Below are positions 33,794 to 42,840 of a DNA stretch of 64,000 nucleotides, one piece after another. The notes under the pieces are model-generated. The model worked only from the letters and a program-made list of their open reading frames with translations. It was not told where the DNA came from and did no database searches. The stretch is from Ancylobacter defluvii (GTDB lineage: Bacteria; Pseudomonadota; Alphaproteobacteria; Rhizobiales; Xanthobacteraceae). The stretch is taken from NCBI RefSeq assembly GCF_018390605.1, contig NZ_JAHBGD010000005.1, positions 248,001 through 312,000 on the forward strand, read 5' to 3'. Positions within the stretch are counted from its first letter, which is position 1, and the number at the start of each line of letters is the position of its first letter. Made by a program: the position numbers and the translations under genes.

Positions 33794-34696
33794 ATGCGGT
33801 TGCCATCCACCCAAGCCCTGCGTGCGCTCGAGGCCTTTGCCCGGCACGGCACCGTCTGGCAGGCGGCGGCGGAACTGAACATCACCCGCAGCGCCGTCAG
33901 CCATCAACTGCGCTTCCTGGAGCAGGATCTCGGCTTCGTGCTGCTGCAGCGCGCCGGCAAGGGGGTGACGCTGACGCCGCAGGGCAAGCGCTACGCTGCC
34001 GATGTCCGCAAGGCGCTCACCGTGCTCACCGACGCCGCCGTGCAATATGGCGATCGCGGCGTGTTGCAGGGCGCCATCACCGTGAGTTCGACGCCGGGCT
34101 TCGCCTCCTTCTGGCTCTGCACCCACGTCGCCGAGTTCAAGCAGCTCTATCCCGATGTGACCTTGCGGGTGGTGACGCCGCAACGGCTCGAAGATGTCGA
34201 TGCGCCGGGTGTCGATGCCTTCATCGCCTATGGCGACGGCGACTGGCCGCGCCATTCGGTGCAATTGCTCAGCGCCGTGGATTTCATGCCGGTGTGCAGT
34301 CCGGCGCTGCTCAACCAGATCGGCGGCCTCAGCGAGCCTGTCGACGTCTTTCGTACAGTGCTGCTGCATCTCGATGGCCTCGGCGACTGGCTCAACTGGT
34401 TCGCGGCCGCCGGAATTGTCGGGCCGAGCGTCGAGCACGGTGTGATCTTCTCCGACATGAACCTCGTGCTGGCGGCGGCTATCGCCGGGCAGGGCATCGC
34501 GATCGGCGACAATTTCGTCTGCCGGCACATGCTGGACACCGGTCGCCTCGTTCGCCCCTTCGACCTCGCGATCCGCTCCAGTCGCTCCTATTACTTCGTC
34601 ACCGAGCGCGCCCGTGCCGGTAATCCGGCGATCCAGGCCTTCGCGGATTGGCTGAAGGCGCGGCTCGTGCAGACGACGGTACTGCTGCATCCTTAG
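33794..34696 (+). CDS. LysR family transcriptional regulator, GcvA-like
   Basis: A 300-aa LysR protein with the GcvA-type N-terminus LPSTQALRALEAFARHG, the helix-turn-helix TVWQAAAELNITRSAVSHQL, and LEQDLGFVLLQRAGKGVTLT. The effector domain covers ~95-300 with the usual two-lobe pattern. It lies immediately upstream, on the same strand, of a PotABCD-type importer and oxidative enzymes, and is likely their activator through the AT-rich 34735-34790 region. The effector is unknown. Confidence 0.93.
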   Translation: MRLPSTQALRALEAFARHGTVWQAAAELNITRSAVSHQLRFLEQDLGFVLLQRAGKGVTLTPQGKRYAADVRKALTVLTDAAVQYGDRGVLQGAITVSSTPGFASFWLCTHVAEFKQLYPDVTLRVVTPQRLEDVDAPGVDAFIAYGDGDWPRHSVQLLSAVDFMPVCSPALLNQIGGLSEPVDVFRTVLLHLDGLGDWLNWFAAAGIVGPSVEHGVIFSDMNLVLAAAIAGQGIAIGDNFVCRHMLDTGRLVRPFDLAIRSSRSYYFVTERARAGNPAIQAFADWLKARLVQTTVLLHP

Positions 34697-34734
34697 GCGC
34701 TGGAGCCGCTGCTCACTCGGCTGGCAATGGGGTG

Positions 34735-34790
34735 AATTATCCTCACTAGAAATAGAAAAAATCTTCATTTGAGGTGAGCAAATCCCGCGT
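34735..34790 (+). promoter_or_regulatory. AT-rich promoter/operator region of the catabolic operon
   Basis: A strikingly AT-rich tract in GC-rich DNA between the LysR gene and the ABC ATPase gene. It contains CCTCAC at 34741-34746 and TGAGGTGAG at 34770-34778, so CCTCA and TGAGG form an inverted repeat 24 bp apart, with TAGAAATAGAAAAAATCTTC between them. The layout suits a LysR-activated promoter, although no canonical -35/-10 pair is clear. Confidence 0.45.
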
Positions 34791-34827
34791 TTAGCATCCC
34801 CGAAGTCCGAGGGAGCGCACATCGAAC

Positions 34828-35910
34828 GTGACCACCAAGGCTGTCGGGATACAGGCGATCGGAATCGGGAAGTCCTTCGGCCATTTCACGGCGCTGAGGG
34901 ACATCACGCTCGATGTCGCGCCCGGCGAGTTCCTGACCCTGCTGGGCCCGTCCGGCTCGGGAAAGACCACTTTCCTCATGGTGTTGGCCGGCTTCCAGGC
35001 TGCGAGCACAGGGCGGCTGCTCAGCGACGGGGTGGACATCACCCACAGTCGCGCCGAGGATCGCTCTTACGGCATGGTCTTCCAGGGCTATGCGCTGTTT
35101 CCCCATAAGACCGTCGCCCAGAACATCGCTTTCCCGCTGCAGGTGCGCGGCATGGGGCGCGAGGAAATCGCCCGGCGGGTCGACGCGATCATCGCCCGTG
35201 TCGGCCTTGTCGGGCATGAGAAGAAGCGTCCGGCCATGCTGTCGGGCGGCCAGCAGCAGCGGGTGGCGCTGGCCCGCGCCCTGGTGTTCGAACCGCCGGT
35301 ACTGCTGCTCGACGAGCCGTTCTCGGCGCTCGACAAGCATTTGCGCGGGCGGATGCAGGAAGAAGTGGCGCGCTTGCACGGCGAGTTCGGCACCACTTTC
35401 GTCTTCGTCACCCACGACCAGAGCGAGGCGCTGTCGCTGTCCTCGCGCATTGCCATCTTCAACCATGGGCGATTGCTGCAGGTCGGGGCGCCACGCGATA
35501 TCTACGAGCGGCCGCAGAGCCGCTTCGTCGCGGAGTTCCTCGGCGAGATCAACCTGCTGCCGGTCGATGAGGTCGGCCAGTGCTCGCTCGGCACCAGCGG
35601 CCTGTTCGAAGGCGCGCGGTTGCGCGCGCCACGGCATGAGCAGGTCAGCGGCAGCGCCGTGCTGGCAGTGCGGCCCGAGCATATGTCGGTCAGCGCCGAG
35701 CCGCCGGCGGACGGCAATGGCGTCGCCGCCCGGCTGGCCAGTACCACCTATCTCGGCGCCGCCATGCGCCTGGCGCTCGCCACCCGCAGCGGCACGCAAC
35801 TGACCGTGACCTTGCCGAGCGAGGCCGCCGGCCGCGTCCTCAATCATGGACCGGACTTCTGGGTCACCTGGTCCTTCGAAAATGGCTTCCTTCTTCCAGA
35901 GCAAAGCTGA
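34828..35910 (+). CDS. ABC transporter ATP-binding protein, PotA-like
   Basis: A 360-aa ATPase with Walker A GPSGSGKTTFLMVLAGF, Q-loop MVFQGYALFPHKTVAQNIAF, signature MLSGGQQQRVALARAL, Walker B PVLLLDEPFSALDKHLRG and H-loop FVFVTHDQSEALSLS. The C-terminal ~110 residues are a TOBE regulatory domain (AVLAVRPEHMSVSAEP). It powers uptake with the binding protein and two permeases that follow. The start is GTG at 34828, with the first residues directly leading to IGIGKSFGHF. PotA-type importers carry polyamines, betaines or other cationic small molecules; the ligand is unknown. Confidence 0.93.
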   Translation: MTTKAVGIQAIGIGKSFGHFTALRDITLDVAPGEFLTLLGPSGSGKTTFLMVLAGFQAASTGRLLSDGVDITHSRAEDRSYGMVFQGYALFPHKTVAQNIAFPLQVRGMGREEIARRVDAIIARVGLVGHEKKRPAMLSGGQQQRVALARALVFEPPVLLLDEPFSALDKHLRGRMQEEVARLHGEFGTTFVFVTHDQSEALSLSSRIAIFNHGRLLQVGAPRDIYERPQSRFVAEFLGEINLLPVDEVGQCSLGTSGLFEGARLRAPRHEQVSGSAVLAVRPEHMSVSAEPPADGNGVAARLASTTYLGAAMRLALATRSGTQLTVTLPSEAAGRVLNHGPDFWVTWSFENGFLLPEQS

Positions 35911-35928
35911 AAACAGCAGGAGCACGCC

Positions 35929-37044
35929 GTGAACGACGCATTCCAGAAAGACTGCCTCGACATCCTCGCGGCCAAGGCGGCTCGGGGAGAAATCAGCCGC
36001 CGCCGCTTCACCCAGCTCGCCGCCATGATCTTCGGCGGCGCGCCGCTGCTCATGCGCTCGCCCGAGGCGCTGGCACAGGTGAAGCAGCTCGTCCTGGTCA
36101 ACTGGGGCGGCGATGCGCTCAAAGCCTATGACAAGGCCTATGGCCAGCCCTTCGAGAAGGAGACCGGCATCGTCGTCAAGGAAGACGGCACCGGCCCGAC
36201 GGAAGGCGCCATCGCCGCGCAGTTCAAGAGCGGCAAGCCGACCTGGGACCTCGTCGACGCCGATCCGTTTTCGGCGATCTCGCTCGGCAAGCAGGGCATG
36301 ATCGAGCCGATCGACTACAAGGTCGTCGACAAGTCCAAGATGCGGCCCGGCTTCGACTGGGAATACGCGGCCTCGACCTATTTCTTCTCCTATGTCATCG
36401 CCTATGACGCGCAGAAATTCGGCGCCAACCCGCCAACCAGCATGGCCGACTTCTTCGACGTGAAGAAATATCCCGGCAAGCGCACCATGTATAAATGGGG
36501 CGCCGGCATGTGGGAGGCGGCGCTGCTGGCGGACGGCGTGGCACCCGACAAGCTCTACCCGCTCGACCTCAAGCGCGCGCACGCCAAGATCGCGGCGCTG
36601 AAGCCCGATGTCGTCGCCTATTGGGGCGGCGGTGCGGAAAGCCAGCAGCTCATGCTGGGCGGCGATGCCGCCATGGGGCTGATCTGGTCGACCCGCGCCT
36701 CGCTGATCGAGAAGGATTCGGGTGGGCAGGTGAAGTTCACCTGGAACCAGGGCCTGCTGTCGCCCGGTGCCCTCGCGGTGATCAAGAACAATCCCGGCGG
36801 CAAGGAGAACGCGATGAAGTTCATCGCCTCGACCTCCGTGCCCGAACGCCAGCTGGTGATGTTCGACATGCTGGGGCAGGGGCCGGCCAACCCGGCCACC
36901 GATGCGCTCATCCCGGCCGACCAGCGCCGCTACAACCCGGTCGACCCGGCCAACATGAAGAGCCAGATCGCGCTCGACATGCCGTGGTACGCCGACAATT
37001 ACGGCCCCGCGCTGGACGAATTCACCAAGGTGATCTCGGCCTGA
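35929..37044 (+). CDS. periplasmic substrate-binding protein, PotD-like
   Basis: A 371-aa extracellular solute-binding protein with a twin-Arg-type export signal (ISRRRFTQLAAMIFGGAPLL) and cleavage near SPEALA. Mature-domain landmarks are LVLVNWGGDALKAYDKAYG, TWDLVDADPFSAISLGKQG, DFFDVKKYPGKRTMYKWGAG and MGLIWSTRASLIEKDSGGQ. It matches the spermidine/putrescine-binding type. A Tat signal for a binding protein is common in Hyphomicrobiales. GTG at 35929 with AGGAG about seven bases upstream is the start. It is separated from the permease genes by a 210-bp gap filled by palindromic repeats. Confidence 0.92.
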   Translation: MNDAFQKDCLDILAAKAARGEISRRRFTQLAAMIFGGAPLLMRSPEALAQVKQLVLVNWGGDALKAYDKAYGQPFEKETGIVVKEDGTGPTEGAIAAQFKSGKPTWDLVDADPFSAISLGKQGMIEPIDYKVVDKSKMRPGFDWEYAASTYFFSYVIAYDAQKFGANPPTSMADFFDVKKYPGKRTMYKWGAGMWEAALLADGVAPDKLYPLDLKRAHAKIAALKPDVVAYWGGGAESQQLMLGGDAAMGLIWSTRASLIEKDSGGQVKFTWNQGLLSPGALAVIKNNPGGKENAMKFIASTSVPERQLVMFDMLGQGPANPATDALIPADQRRYNPVDPANMKSQIALDMPWYADNYGPALDEFTKVISA

Positions 37045-37060
37045 CGCTACACCGCACTGT

Positions 37061-37195
37061 CCTCTCCCCATCGGGGGGTGGTCTTCTCCCTCTCCCCATG
37101 GGGAGAGGGCTGGGGCGGGGGGGCTTCGACGCTCCGCAAGGGTGTCGCCCCTCACCGACCCGCTTGGCGGGCCACCTCTCCCAACGGGGAGAGGG
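37061..37195. repeat. REP-like palindromic element (CCTCTCCCC/GGGGAGAGG type)
   Basis: The gap between the binding-protein and permease genes contains a perfect 22-bp palindrome built on CCTCTCCCC and GGGGAGAGG (37088-37109). A second copy with a 2-base interruption lies at 37175-37194, and a half copy at 37061-37070. Between them is GC-rich DNA with CCCTCACCGACCCGCTTGG. This is the style of dispersed rhizobial intergenic repeats. A further single copy lies at 42764-42784. It could act as a hairpin lowering permease expression. Confidence 0.75.
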
Positions 37196-37254
37196 AAGGG
37201 CAGGAAGCTGCTCCCAATCGGGAGCGTAAACTATCAGAACTCGAACCGGACACG

Positions 37255-38094
37255 ATGAGACACCACTCGGCAATCTGGCCCGCGCTCGCCTTGACGGCAC
37301 CTTTGATGCTGTTCCTGGCGTGCGCCTATGCCTTGCCGTTCTTCGGCGTCGCACTGTGGAGCGTCACGCTGCCGGAAATCGGCACCGGCCAGTACCAGCG
37401 GCTGGTCGGCGACCCGCTGGTACTGTCGGTCTTCCTGCGCACCTTCCGCATCTGCCTCATCGTCACGGCTATCGCGGTCGCGGCGGCCTATGCCATCACT
37501 TATGTCTGGGTGCGCGGCTCGCGCCTGCAGCGGCGCATCATCGAGATCTGCATCTTCGTGCCGTTCTGGATCTCGCTGCTGACCCGCGCCTTTGGCTGGC
37601 TGGCGCTGCTGTCCAATCGCGGCCTGTTCAACAGCTGGATGCAGGCGCTCGGCCTCATCGACAGCCCGCTGATGCTGGTGCGCAACGAGCCGAGCGTGAT
37701 CGCCGGCATGGTCCATGTGCTCATCCCCTTCGCGGTGCTGCCGCTCGCTTCCGCCATGCGCGCGGTGGACGAGCGCGTGCTGCTCGCCGCCCGCGGCATG
37801 GGCGCCTCGCGCCTGCGCATCTTCTGGTCGGTGTTCCTGCCGCTGACGCTGCCCGGCGTCATTGGGGCGACGCTGATCGTCTTCGTGTTCAGCCTCGGCT
37901 TCTTCGTCACCCCGGCCATACTCGGCGGCGGGCGCTCGGTCATGGTGGCCGAGCTGGTCTATCTCCGGATGTTCCAGAGCCCGGACTGGGGACTGGGGGC
38001 GGCGATCAGCGTTGCGCTCGTCCTCATCGTGGCGGGATTGATGGCCCTGCTGTCGCGCTTCGCTGGGCTCGCGCTGACGGGAGGCGGGAAATGA
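37255..38094 (+). CDS. ABC transporter permease, PotB-like
   Basis: A 279-aa inner-membrane permease with six helices. The ATPase-contacting EAA-type loop is EAA-like (VLLAARGMGASRLRIFWSVF) and is followed by LPLTLPGVIGATLIVFVFSL. It starts at the ATG at 37255, before the first helix (LALTAPLMLFLACAYALPFF). Its stop overlaps the start of the second permease as ATGA, so the two are coupled. It forms the membrane channel of the importer together with its partner. Confidence 0.92.
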   Translation: MRHHSAIWPALALTAPLMLFLACAYALPFFGVALWSVTLPEIGTGQYQRLVGDPLVLSVFLRTFRICLIVTAIAVAAAYAITYVWVRGSRLQRRIIEICIFVPFWISLLTRAFGWLALLSNRGLFNSWMQALGLIDSPLMLVRNEPSVIAGMVHVLIPFAVLPLASAMRAVDERVLLAARGMGASRLRIFWSVFLPLTLPGVIGATLIVFVFSLGFFVTPAILGGGRSVMVAELVYLRMFQSPDWGLGAAISVALVLIVAGLMALLSRFAGLALTGGGK

Positions 38095-38903
38095 AGATCC
38101 AGCGCCCCGGTCCGCTCGCCGTCGCTCTCGCTTTGCTGGTCGGGGCGTTCCTGCTGCTGCCGTTGCTGGCGGTGGTGCCGATCTCCTTCACCCCCAGCCG
38201 GATGCTCTCGCTGCCGCAGGGCAGCCTGTCGCTTATTCATTACCGGCAGCTGATCGACAACCCCGACTGGCTGAACGCCATCGTGCTGAGCACCAAGATC
38301 GGCATCCTCACCAGCCTGATCTCGACGGCGTTGGCGACCAGTTTCGCGCTCGGCATCTGGATGCTGCAGCCGCGCTTCTCGCAAGTGCTGGTCGGCTTCG
38401 TGCTGCTGCCGATGATCGTGCCGCCGGTGGTCTCGGCGATGACGCTGTATTTCCTGCTGACCGGCCTGTCGCGGTTCTCGCAGACCATCGGCTTCGACAG
38501 CGTCGTCGGCGTGACAATGGCGCATGTCGTGATGACCGTGCCCTTCGCGGTGGTGATGGTGCTGGTCTCGCTGGCACAGGTGGATCGGCGCATCGACCTC
38601 GCCGCGCGCGGTCTTGGTGCGACCGTCGCCCAGCGCGTCTTCCACATCATCCTGCCCAATATCAGCTTCGGCGTGATGACGGCTGCGCTGCTGGTTTTCG
38701 TCCTGTCCTGGGAGGAGATCGGCGTCACGCTGTTCATCACCAGTGTCGACGCGATCACCCTGCCGCGCCTGATGTGGATGGGGCTGCGCGACAATGTCGA
38801 CCCGGCGATCGCCGCCATCTCGGTGGTGCTCATCGTCATCACGACGCTGGTCCTGCTGCTCCGCATGGCCATCCAGCGTCGCCCGGAATTCGAGGAGGAG
38901 TGA
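38091..38903 (+). CDS. ABC transporter permease, PotC-like
   Basis: A 270-aa second permease with six helices, beginning with LAVALALLVGAFLLLPLLAV. The coupling loop is DLAARGLGATVAQRVFHIIL, and PNISFGVMTAALLVFVLSW follows. It overlaps the first permease by four bases and ends one base before the desaturase-like gene's ATG, so transport and catabolic genes share a message. Confidence 0.92.
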   Translation: MKIQRPGPLAVALALLVGAFLLLPLLAVVPISFTPSRMLSLPQGSLSLIHYRQLIDNPDWLNAIVLSTKIGILTSLISTALATSFALGIWMLQPRFSQVLVGFVLLPMIVPPVVSAMTLYFLLTGLSRFSQTIGFDSVVGVTMAHVVMTVPFAVVMVLVSLAQVDRRIDLAARGLGATVAQRVFHIILPNISFGVMTAALLVFVLSWEEIGVTLFITSVDAITLPRLMWMGLRDNVDPAIAAISVVLIVITTLVLLLRMAIQRRPEFEEE

Positions 38904-38904
38904 G

Positions 38905-39909
38905 ATGGACGAGGTTTTCGGCCGCAAGGACATGATCAGTCCGGGCCGGCTCAAGGAACTCAGCGTGAAATCCGACCTGTCGGGCTTCGTGCAGCTCGGT
39001 AGCCATTTCGGCGCGTTGGCGGTCACCGGCGCGGCGCTCTGGTATTTCTGGGGCACGTGGTGGGCGGTGCCGTTTTTCATCGCCCACGGCATGCTGATCA
39101 ACTTCCTCTATGCCGGCCAGCACGAGATGAGCCACTCGACGGTGTTCAAGACCAAGAGGCTCAACGAGATCTTCGGCCGCCTGTTCGGCTTCGTGCTGAT
39201 CTATCCGCGTGATTTCGACCAGATCCAGCACTTCGCCCATCATCGCTATACGCAGGACTGGGAGGGCGACGGCGAGCTGGGGCGCGAGCGCTACTCGATG
39301 CTCTCCTATCTGCTCTGGGTGCTCGGCCCGACCTACTGGTACACGCGCGTGCGCCGCGTGATCCGCTTCTCGCTCGGCATCGTCTCCGAGCACTACATCC
39401 CCGCGGACCAGCACCCGAAGGTGATCCGCGAGGCGCGCTGGCACCTTGCCGGATATGTGCTCATCGCCGCGCTTTCGCTGCTCTCCGGCAGCTGGATCGC
39501 GGTGAAGCTCTGGCTGTTCCCGATGCTGGTGATGAAGCCGGTGCACCAGTTGCAGAACACCATCGAGCATCTCGGCCTGCCGCATGTCGACCAGATCACC
39601 GAGAACACCCGCACCACCCGCACCAACGCGGTCATGCGCTGGATGTGCTGGAACATGCAGTTCCACACCGCGCACCACGCCTTCCCCGCCGTGCCGTTCC
39701 ACCGACTGCCGGACCTGCACCGCACCATCTTCGTCGAGAAGGGCCGCAAGCCGCATTCCATGACCTATCTCGGCTTTCAGCTCGCGGTGATCAAGGCGTT
39801 CTGGAACGGGCGCACCGAGGCGGATTACCCGGACGACAAGATCTGGATCATGGACGACACCGACCTCGAACCGGTGGCGCCGCGTCCGCGCACCGCGAAG
39901 CAGGCCTGA
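38905..39909 (+). CDS. membrane fatty-acid-desaturase-like di-iron protein
   Basis: A 334-aa membrane protein with three His boxes of the integral-membrane desaturase/hydroxylase fold: GQHEMSHSTVF (~74), IQHFAHHRYTQDW (~110) and MQFHTAHHAFPAVPFHRLPD (~250). Hydrophobic helices lie around residues 35-65 and 185-205. The boxes bind two irons that activate O2 to desaturate or hydroxylate a substrate. There is no cytochrome or ferredoxin domain. The stop of the upstream permease lies one base before this ATG. In a catabolic operon a hydroxylase role is at least as likely as lipid desaturation. Confidence 0.85.
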   Translation: MDEVFGRKDMISPGRLKELSVKSDLSGFVQLGSHFGALAVTGAALWYFWGTWWAVPFFIAHGMLINFLYAGQHEMSHSTVFKTKRLNEIFGRLFGFVLIYPRDFDQIQHFAHHRYTQDWEGDGELGRERYSMLSYLLWVLGPTYWYTRVRRVIRFSLGIVSEHYIPADQHPKVIREARWHLAGYVLIAALSLLSGSWIAVKLWLFPMLVMKPVHQLQNTIEHLGLPHVDQITENTRTTRTNAVMRWMCWNMQFHTAHHAFPAVPFHRLPDLHRTIFVEKGRKPHSMTYLGFQLAVIKAFWNGRTEADYPDDKIWIMDDTDLEPVAPRPRTAKQA

Positions 39910-39912
39910 GCC

Positions 39913-40785
39913 ATGCCCCTCAAGGTCTACCAGTCGCTCTGGGCCACCGAGCAGCGCCGTCCCGGCATACCGGAGCGGCCGGTGTCGGAGCGTTTCGACA
40001 AGGTGAAGGCGGCTGGCTTCGATGGCATGGCGATCGATCTCGGCGCCATGGACATCGAGGCCGCACGCACCACCGTGCCGGAATTCGCCCGTACCGGGCT
40101 CGGCGGGCTGCTCACCGCCTTCCCGCGTTCGATCGAGGAACTGCGCCCGGCGCTGCACCTCGCCAAGGACATCGGCTCGCCCTTCGTCGTCGTCATCGGA
40201 CAGGTGATGCCGCTCGCGGTCGCCGAGATGGTGCCGGTGATCGAGGCGTGGATGCGGATCGGTCGCGAGGAAGGCGTGCCGCTGCAGTTCGAGACCCACC
40301 GCAACTGCATCACCAACGACATGTTCGCGACGCTGCTGCTGCTCGACGCCATCCCCGGAATGCGGCTGGCCGCCGACCTCTCGCATTATGTCGTCGATCG
40401 CGAGATGATGCTGCCGATCAGCGACGCGTATCAGGCCCATGTCACGCGGCTACTGGAGCGCTCGGATTCCTTCCAGGGGCGCATCGGCAATCGCTGCCAG
40501 GTGCAGCTGCCGCTGCATTTTCCGCAGCACCGGCCGTGGATCGAGGTGTTCCGCGACTGGTGGCGGCGCGGCTTCGCGCTCTGGCAGGCGCAAAACCCCG
40601 GCGATGCCGACTGCATCTTCCTGTGCGAGCTTGGCCCGCGCGACTACGCCATCACCGACGTGAACGGCGAGGAACTGTCCGATCGCTGGGAGGAGGCGCT
40701 GCTGATGCGCCGCTGGGCCGGCGAGGAATGGGATGCGGCACTTGCCGCGAAGACCCTCACGCCGGGCATGGCGCGAGCCGTCTGA
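39913..40785 (+). CDS. TIM-barrel sugar-phosphate isomerase/epimerase-like protein
   Basis: A 290-aa protein of the xylose isomerase-like (AP_endonuc_2) TIM-barrel superfamily. Strand ends carry GFDGMAIDLGAMDIEAARTT, LGGLLTAFPRSIEELRPALH, FVVVIGQVMPLAVAEMVPVI, PLQFETHRNCITNDMFATLL and RLAADLSHYVVDREMM. The Glu, His and Asp residues in FETHRN and DLSHY are plausible metal ligands. It lies three bases after the desaturase-like gene. Its substrate is unknown, and it need not act on a sugar. Confidence 0.75.
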   Translation: MPLKVYQSLWATEQRRPGIPERPVSERFDKVKAAGFDGMAIDLGAMDIEAARTTVPEFARTGLGGLLTAFPRSIEELRPALHLAKDIGSPFVVVIGQVMPLAVAEMVPVIEAWMRIGREEGVPLQFETHRNCITNDMFATLLLLDAIPGMRLAADLSHYVVDREMMLPISDAYQAHVTRLLERSDSFQGRIGNRCQVQLPLHFPQHRPWIEVFRDWWRRGFALWQAQNPGDADCIFLCELGPRDYAITDVNGEELSDRWEEALLMRRWAGEEWDAALAAKTLTPGMARAV

Positions 40786-40805
40786 GAGACACGGGAGAAG
40801 TTGAG

Positions 40806-41570
40806 ATGTCCGTCACCAGCCTGCGCCCGGAAATGACCGCCGCCGAATGGCAGCAGCGTGTCGAGCTCGCCGCCTGCTACCGCCTACTCGCCCATTACCG
40901 CATGACCGACCTCATCTACACCCATTGCACCGTGCGGGTGCCGGGCGAGCCGGGGCGGTTCCTCATCAACCCCTACGGCCATCGCTGGGAGGAGATCACC
41001 GCCTCCTCGCTGGTGAAGATCGATGTCGAGGGCAACAAGATCGACGACAGCCCGCACCGGGTGAACCCGGCCGGCTTCACCATCCACAGCGCCGTGCACA
41101 TGGCGCGCCACGATGCCGCCTGCGTCATCCACACCCACACACGCGGTGGCATGGCGGTGGCCTCGCTGAAGGAAGGGCTGCTGCCGCTCAACCAGATCGC
41201 GCTGCAATTCTATGGCCGGCTGGGCATCCACGATTATGAGGGCATCGCCCTCGACCTCGACGAGCGCGAGCGCATCATCGCCGATCTCGGCACCGACAAA
41301 TGCGGCCTGCTGCTGCGCAATCACGGCCTGCTCACCGTCGGGCGCACCGTCGCCGAGGCCTTCAACCTGATGTTCTATCTGGAGCGCGCCTGCGAAGTGC
41401 AGGTCGCCACCCTGTCCATGGGCCGCGATATCGTGCTGCCGCCGCAGGACGTCTGCGAGAAGGTCGGCGCGCAATACAACCAGATGAACTTCGACGACGG
41501 CGACCTGCTTCTCGAATGGGCCGCCCATCTGCGCATGCTGGACGGGATCGATCCCTCCTACCGCAACTGA
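40806..41570 (+). CDS. class II aldolase/adducin family protein
   Basis: A 254-aa zinc aldolase-fold protein: IYTHCTVRVPGEPGRFLINP, YGHRWEEITASSLVKID, CVIHTHTRGGMAVAS with the two metal His (HTH), and GLLLRNHGLLTVGRTVAEAF with a further His. Class II aldolases cleave carbon-carbon bonds or decarboxylate beta-hydroxy acids. The ATG at 40806 follows GGGAGAAG. It lies 20 bp after the TIM-barrel gene and 57 bp before the Rieske oxygenase in the same orientation. Confidence 0.88.
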   Translation: MSVTSLRPEMTAAEWQQRVELAACYRLLAHYRMTDLIYTHCTVRVPGEPGRFLINPYGHRWEEITASSLVKIDVEGNKIDDSPHRVNPAGFTIHSAVHMARHDAACVIHTHTRGGMAVASLKEGLLPLNQIALQFYGRLGIHDYEGIALDLDERERIIADLGTDKCGLLLRNHGLLTVGRTVAEAFNLMFYLERACEVQVATLSMGRDIVLPPQDVCEKVGAQYNQMNFDDGDLLLEWAAHLRMLDGIDPSYRN

Positions 41571-41627
41571 AGCCATGCCCGCCGGACCTTGCGCCGGCCG
41601 GGCCACTGAAACGTCGGGAGCGCTGCC

Positions 41628-42707
41628 ATGAACGCCACCACCGCCGCCACCACCCAGTTCGACTGGACGCTGCCTGCCCGCGACTATTGCGACCCCGCGC
41701 TTTACGAGCGCGAGCGCAAGGAGATCTTCGCCCGCAACTGGATGCTGTTCACCTGGTCGGAGCGGCTGAAGGCGCCGGGCGACTATGTCTCCGGCACCGT
41801 GGCCGGCTATCCCGTGTTCGTCATCCGCGACGATGACGGCGTGGTGCGCGCCTTCCACAATGTCTGCCGGCATCGCGGCGCCCAGTTGCTCGGCGAGGGG
41901 CAGGGCCATTGCGGCAAGCTCGTCGTCTGCCCCTATCACAGCTGGAGCTACACCCGCTCCGGCCGCCTCAACAAGGCGGTGGATTTCGGCGAGGGCATCA
42001 CCTTCGATCCGCAGGCCTGGGGTCTTTATGCCATCGATGCCGAGGAATGGCGCAGCCTGGTCTTCCTCCGGCTGGAGCGCGGCGGCGAGAGCCTGGTCGA
42101 ATGGCTGGGGCCGATCCACGACATGGCGGCCGACTATCCACTAGACCAGCAGCACTACTTCATGTCGAAGGACCGCGACTGCGCCGTCGACTGGAAGACC
42201 TATGGCGAGAACTATCTCGAATGCTACCACTGCCGGACCATGCATCCCGGCCTGTGCGAGTCGATGGACATCGACAGCTACCGGATCGACACCTATGCGC
42301 GCGAGAAATTCTTCCACCTCCACGCGCCCAAGCGCGACGGCGGCCTGACGCGCGGCCTGTATTTCTACCGCTTCCCCTTCCTGATGCTGAACCTCTATGA
42401 CTGGGGCTCGTCCATCGCCACCATCGAGCCGCTGGGGCCGGGGCGAATCCGCCATATCAACTGGTACTTCTTCACCGACGTCTCGCCCGAGAAGGCGGAG
42501 GAAAACCGCCAGTCGGCCGAATGGTCGGCGCAGATCGTCACCGAGGATCTCGACATCATCACCGGCGTGCAGCGCAATCTCGAAGCCGGCATCTACACGC
42601 GCGGTCCGCTGTCGCCGAAATACGAATATGCGGTGAAATCCTTCCAGGACATGGTGCGGGGCGGACTGGCGCCGAAGGAGCCCCTGCGCGGCGTCGCGGC
42701 CGAATAG
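41628..42707 (+). CDS. Rieske non-heme iron oxygenase, alpha subunit
   Basis: A 359-aa ring-hydroxylating/demethylating oxygenase subunit. The Rieske cluster ligands are CRHRGAQLLGEG and CPYHSW (~83-105). The mononuclear iron site is NYLECYHCRTMHPG (~195-208) with a later Asp. The NYxECYHC-type site is seen in choline, carnitine and glycine-betaine oxygenases as well as aromatic demethylases. No reductase gene is in the window, so electrons must come from elsewhere. It follows the aldolase gene and precedes the flavoprotein gene in the LysR-linked operon. Confidence 0.92.
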   Translation: MNATTAATTQFDWTLPARDYCDPALYERERKEIFARNWMLFTWSERLKAPGDYVSGTVAGYPVFVIRDDDGVVRAFHNVCRHRGAQLLGEGQGHCGKLVVCPYHSWSYTRSGRLNKAVDFGEGITFDPQAWGLYAIDAEEWRSLVFLRLERGGESLVEWLGPIHDMAADYPLDQQHYFMSKDRDCAVDWKTYGENYLECYHCRTMHPGLCESMDIDSYRIDTYAREKFFHLHAPKRDGGLTRGLYFYRFPFLMLNLYDWGSSIATIEPLGPGRIRHINWYFFTDVSPEKAEENRQSAEWSAQIVTEDLDIITGVQRNLEAGIYTRGPLSPKYEYAVKSFQDMVRGGLAPKEPLRGVAAE

Positions 42708-42763
42708 GCCGCGCGGATCCGCGGCAATCTGGCCGTCGAAGCCCGAGTGACCAGCTGTCTTTT

Positions 42764-42784
42764 CCTCTCCCCAATGGGGAGAGG
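42764..42784. repeat. single CCTCTCCCC/GGGGAGAGG palindrome
   Basis: CCTCTCCCC and GGGGAGAGG separated by three bases lie in the 133-bp gap between the Rieske oxygenase gene and the flavoprotein gene. It matches the copies at 37088-37109 and 37175-37194, so it belongs to the same dispersed repeat family. Confidence 0.7.
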
Positions 42785-42840
42785 AAGCACGGCCGTTAGC
42801 GGGCACAAGCGATCACGAGTCAAACTCCGAGGAACAATCA

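Noticed and set aside
34765-37155. A 796-codon minus-strand frame opposite the Pot-type importer genes
   Set aside because: Shadow frame; the plus strand has complete ABC ATPase and binding-protein motifs.
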